NCBI GenBank assembly: GCA_020435025.1 | Contig: JAGRAG010000156.1 | Span: 7,494 to 23,785, forward strand | Reading direction: 5' to 3' | Length of the DNA: 16,292 bases | DNA from: Bdellovibrionales bacterium | GTDB lineage: Bacteria; Bdellovibrionota; Bdellovibrionia; Bdellovibrionales; UBA1609 | Shown here: positions 14,622 to 16,292 of the stretch, piece after piece | How the letters are laid out: each line of letters begins with the position of its first letter | How positions within the stretch are numbered: position 1 is the stretch's first letter | Translations under genes and position numbers: made by a program | Notes under the pieces: model-generated | Database searches by the model: none | What the model was told of the DNA's origin: nothing | What the model saw: the letters and a program-made list of their open reading frames with translations, nothing else

Positions 14622-14870
14622 TTAGGTGGCTGCGGATTTTTTGTTTGATCTGCGTGAGATTTCTGTGACTAGCTTTAAAGCTAAATTACCAGCTTCGGAG
14701 CGGACAAGAAACGCTGGCTTTTCACTTGAGCCATTTCTTTTAATCGACTTACCTTTTATTTCTTTTGTGACCGGTTGATGATAAATTTCTAAAATCTCGC
14801 CCTTGATGATTCCGCCCATCCAATTCCACTGGATGGAATCTCCAATCTCATACATTTTATTGGAACTCAT
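14622..14870 (-). CDS. HVA1/DUF2945 family small protein
   Basis: This 82-residue protein matches the hypervirulence-associated-protein/DUF2945 Tudor-like domain: YEIGDSIQWNWMGGIIKGEILEIYH (7-31), a central KEIKGKSIKRNGSSEKPAFLVRSE and NLALKLVTEI. The family is a small SH3/Tudor-type fold of unknown biochemical role. I chose the ATG at 14870 because AGGAGA (complement of 14875-14880) lies 4-6 nt upstream; an upstream ATG at 14903 would add 11 residues without a ribosome site. The C-terminus is basic (RRSNKKS). The gene is on the opposite strand to proC and divIVA and separates them, which is unusual for this neighbourhood and suggests a later insertion or inversion (inference). Confidence 0.8.
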   Translation of the reverse strand: MSSNKMYEIGDSIQWNWMGGIIKGEILEIYHQPVTKEIKGKSIKRNGSSEKPAFLVRSEAGNLALKLVTEISRRSNKKSAAT

Positions 14871-14900
14871 AGTTTCTCCTAGGATCCGTTTCAATAAAGG

Positions 14901-14940
14901 CATCTGATTTGACTGTATAGTTCCAAATTCATCTGATTTG
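14901..14940. repeat. 11-bp direct repeat upstream of divIVA
   Basis: CATCTGATTTG occurs at 14901-14911 and again at 14930-14940, spaced 29 bp start to start, close to three helical turns. The pair lies between the starts of the divergent HVA1 and divIVA genes, where a regulator could bind both copies on one face. This is a pattern only; no regulator is known. Confidence 0.4.
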
Positions 14941-15081
14941 TATTTAGAAAGTGACTACTTGATAACTACGCGACGCGCAATATTGAGGCTTCAGCAGAGA
15001 AGTTCTAGACCTTTGTTGATTCCTGGCGATGGATTTCCTAAGCTATTTATATGTGTAATAGGACTCCATAGGAGGGGAAAA

Positions 15082-15699
15082 GTGAAAATTGCTCCAATAG
15101 ATGTAGCGCATAAGTCGTTCAGCCGCAAAATGATGGGTGCTGATACTGAAGAAGTGATGGACTTTCTTCGTATTGTTGCTGATGAAATGGAGCAGCTGAT
15201 TCGAGAACGCAATGAAATGCGAGAGACATTACGAGAAAAAGAGTTGCAAATAATTGAATACAAAGAGCGTGATGATCTTTTAAAAAGTACGATTACGACG
15301 GCGACCAAAATGTCCGACAAGATTCAAACGGATGCTGAGCGAGAAGCGCGTTTGATATTAAACGATGCTAAACAACAGGCAGAAATGATTGTTCGTGACG
15401 CAAGGGATTCGCTGAAGAAAATTTATGGTGAAGTGACGGCTCTTAAAAACATTCGTATGCAATTTGAAAACAACTTGCGAGCCATTGTTCAGTCGCATAT
15501 CACTATGTTGGATCAGGGAAATCAAATGATGCCGAGTCCGGAATTTGCTGCGGGAGATCTTAGTTTTAGTACGGAACCGCATGCTCAGCGTGATTCCGCG
15601 ACTTCGTCAACGATGGCTACGGATGCAGAACATCAAGTCATTAAAGATAAAGTGGCGCAGGCGGTTTCGCGAGCGACTCACTCACAGGTTGAAATGTAA
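15082..15699 (+). CDS. divIVA: DivIVA family polar/septal scaffold protein
   Basis: This 205-residue protein begins VKIAPIDVAHKSFSRKMMGADTEEV, matching the DivIVA N-terminal lipid-binding module (I-x-P-x-D-I, then F13 and R15, G-x-D-x-x-EV-x-x-FL). Next comes a long coiled coil (about 30-150) rich in Glu, Arg and Lys, then a Ser/Thr-rich disordered tail. DivIVA proteins gather at curved membrane and mark poles or septa. The ORF continues 48 codons upstream, but the GTG at 15082 with AGGAGG 6 nt before it is clearly the start and gives the family N-terminus. From memory, B. bacteriovorus DivIVA affects progeny shape and its gene lies near a yggS-type gene. A strong terminator follows at 15728-15756. 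Confidence 0.93.
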   Translation: MKIAPIDVAHKSFSRKMMGADTEEVMDFLRIVADEMEQLIRERNEMRETLREKELQIIEYKERDDLLKSTITTATKMSDKIQTDAEREARLILNDAKQQAEMIVRDARDSLKKIYGEVTALKNIRMQFENNLRAIVQSHITMLDQGNQMMPSPEFAAGDLSFSTEPHAQRDSATSSTMATDAEHQVIKDKVAQAVSRATHSQVEM

Positions 15700-15727
15700 A
15701 TTTCAATGGCATTAATCGGTTTTAAGG

Positions 15728-15756
15728 GGGGGATTTGAGTTTTCATCCCCCTTTTT
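15728..15756 (+). terminator. Intrinsic terminator after divIVA
   Basis: GGGGGAT (15728-15734) pairs perfectly with ATCCCCC (15745-15751) around the 10-nt loop TTGAGTTTTC, followed by TTTTTCTTTT. The TTG that is the likely start of yggU is the first codon of this loop, so the hairpin and yggU translation exclude or affect each other. Confidence 0.82.
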
Positions 15757-16067
15757 CTTTTCTCTCATCTTATAAATCCGGAGTGCTTCTTGAGGTGTAT
15801 GTTCAACCACAGGCACCGAAGTCGGCTGTTGTGGGAATCTATCAAAATAGACTGAAAGTAAAAATCAAAGCTCTACCCGTTGAGGGGCAGGCCAATCAAG
15901 AAATTTGTCGTTGGTTGGGAAAGCTTTTAAAAGTTCCTAAAAGCCAAATTGAAGTGATTCGAGGAACGACTCATAGAAATAAAGGGATCTATATCGTCGG
16001 CATCGCCCTTAAAGATGTTGAATCAATAATTATGTCGATTTTAGAAGAGAAAAAGCAGCCAACTTAG
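15735..16067 (+). CDS. yggU: YggU/DUF167 family protein
   Basis: This 110-residue protein matches the DUF167/YggU family: VLLEVYVQPQAPKSAVVG (17-34), RLKVKIKALPVEGQANQEICRWLGKLL, PKSQIEVIRGTTHRNKGIYIV. The family is about 100 residues, conserved from bacteria to eukaryotes, with a known fold but no settled function. The start is uncertain. A TTG at 15735, with a G-rich run ahead that could pair weakly with the ribosome, gives a normal-length N-terminus. The other candidate is a GTG at 15783 with no proper site. The TTG lies inside the divIVA terminator loop. yggU commonly accompanies yggS/yggT/proC, which supports this call. It is followed by the terminal inverted repeat. Confidence 0.9.
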   Translation: MSFHPPFSFLSSYKSGVLLEVYVQPQAPKSAVVGIYQNRLKVKIKALPVEGQANQEICRWLGKLLKVPKSQIEVIRGTTHRNKGIYIVGIALKDVESIIMSILEEKKQPT

Positions 16068-16096
16068 TCGATACAAACGGCACTCTTGAATTGCAA

Positions 16097-16292
16097 ATGA
16101 AAGTTCAGATCACTTAAAATTCCCAATGCGTATGTATGAAGATCACTTGTATTTAGCGAAGGGCGCTCTGCCAAGCTAGAGGCGGTCCCACCGTAGGTGG
16201 GATGGCAGCAAGGCAGGAGCCGTGCCCCGAAGCTGAATACAAGTGATCTTCATACATACGCATTGGGAATTTTAAGTGATCTGAACTTTCAT
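16097..16292. repeat. 57-bp perfect inverted repeat around a foldable 82-nt core, at the window edge
   Basis: Bases 16097-16153 are the exact reverse complement of 16236-16292, with no mismatch. The right arm ends at the last base of the window, so the repeat may extend further. Each arm holds AGATCACTT twice (16107-16115 and 16140-16148 on the left), 33 bp apart. The core (16154-16235) is GC-rich, unlike the flanks, and can fold. TCCCACC/GGTGGGA closes a GTA loop (16186-16202), enclosed by CTGCCA/TGGCAG (16168-16173/16203-16208); outside these are GCTC/GAGC (16165-16168/16217-16220, sharing base 16168) and GGGC/GCCC (16161-16164/16224-16227). No ORF of note is inside. It may be a MITE-like palindromic element, a structured RNA locus or a foldback assembly artefact. 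Confidence 0.9.

Noticed and set aside
14584..14640. Possible proC terminator (GTAGC ... GCTGC then a T run)
   Set aside because: The stem is only 5 bp with a wobble and a 17-nt loop, and it overlaps the coding end of the HVA1 gene; too weak to list.
14938..15081. In-frame 48-codon extension of divIVA upstream of the GTG
   Set aside because: The extension has no DivIVA features, while the GTG has an ideal AGGAGG site and begins the conserved N-terminal motif.
16154..16235. tRNA or known ribozyme in the inverted-repeat core
   Set aside because: No tRNA arms or conserved T-loop, and no hammerhead or RNase P core motifs could be found by eye.

Overview
The window is a low-GC (roughly 40%) bacterial chromosomal segment. 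The gene content points to a Gram-negative predator-type lineage, Bdellovibrionota or close relatives. The clues are ExbB/ExbD, an outer-membrane barrel, a lipoprotein signal, a Tad-type TadC beside a run of membrane FHA proteins, and DivIVA next to yggS and proC. This placement is inferred from family combinations only; there is no rRNA or marker tree to confirm it. No phage, IS or CRISPR was seen.

Layout. (1) 1-879: 3' part of a secreted-type protein with a C-terminal calcium-loop (EF-hand-like) domain, cut by the window edge and followed by a hairpin terminator. (2) 1048-2102 (-): exbB-exbD proton-channel pair with a good sigma70-type promoter at 2159-2187, divergent from (3) 2218-4020 (+), a lipoprotein with a degenerate sulfatase/alkaline-phosphatase-like fold. 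(4) 4143-4907 (-): radical SAM protein of the COG0731 type, divergent from (5) 5079-5840 (+), a small outer-membrane-barrel-like protein with a very basic tail. (6) 12449 down to 5829 (-): a tightly coupled six-gene operon, tadC > DUF192 > FHA-Cache-PAS protein > FHA-TM-TPR protein > double-FHA-TM-TPR protein > PP2C-like protein. Every junction overlaps (ATGA, 14 nt, then TGATG, TAATG, TAATG). (7) 12479-16067 (+): a housekeeping/division cluster, maf-yggS-proC, then an inverted small HVA1/DUF2945 gene, then divIVA and yggU. (8) 16097-16292: a 57-bp perfect inverted repeat around an 82-nt core that can itself fold, ending exactly at the window edge.

How the parts may work together. The operon in (6) looks like a signal-responsive envelope assembly. 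TadC is an inner-membrane pilus/secretion platform protein. Four FHA domains on three membrane proteins would read phosphothreonine inside the cell, while Cys-rich repeat domains and a Cache-like sensor face the periplasm. The last gene has a PP2C-like layout but seems to have lost the metal-binding motifs, and no Ser/Thr kinase is present in the window. The cluster in (7) resembles the widespread yggS-proC-yggT-divIVA-yggU neighbourhood, without yggT.

The parts most worth a second look are the FHA/TadC/pseudo-phosphatase operon, the inactive-looking sulfatase lipoprotein, the terminator that overlaps the yggU start, and the terminal inverted repeat, which may be a mobile palindromic element or an assembly artefact.
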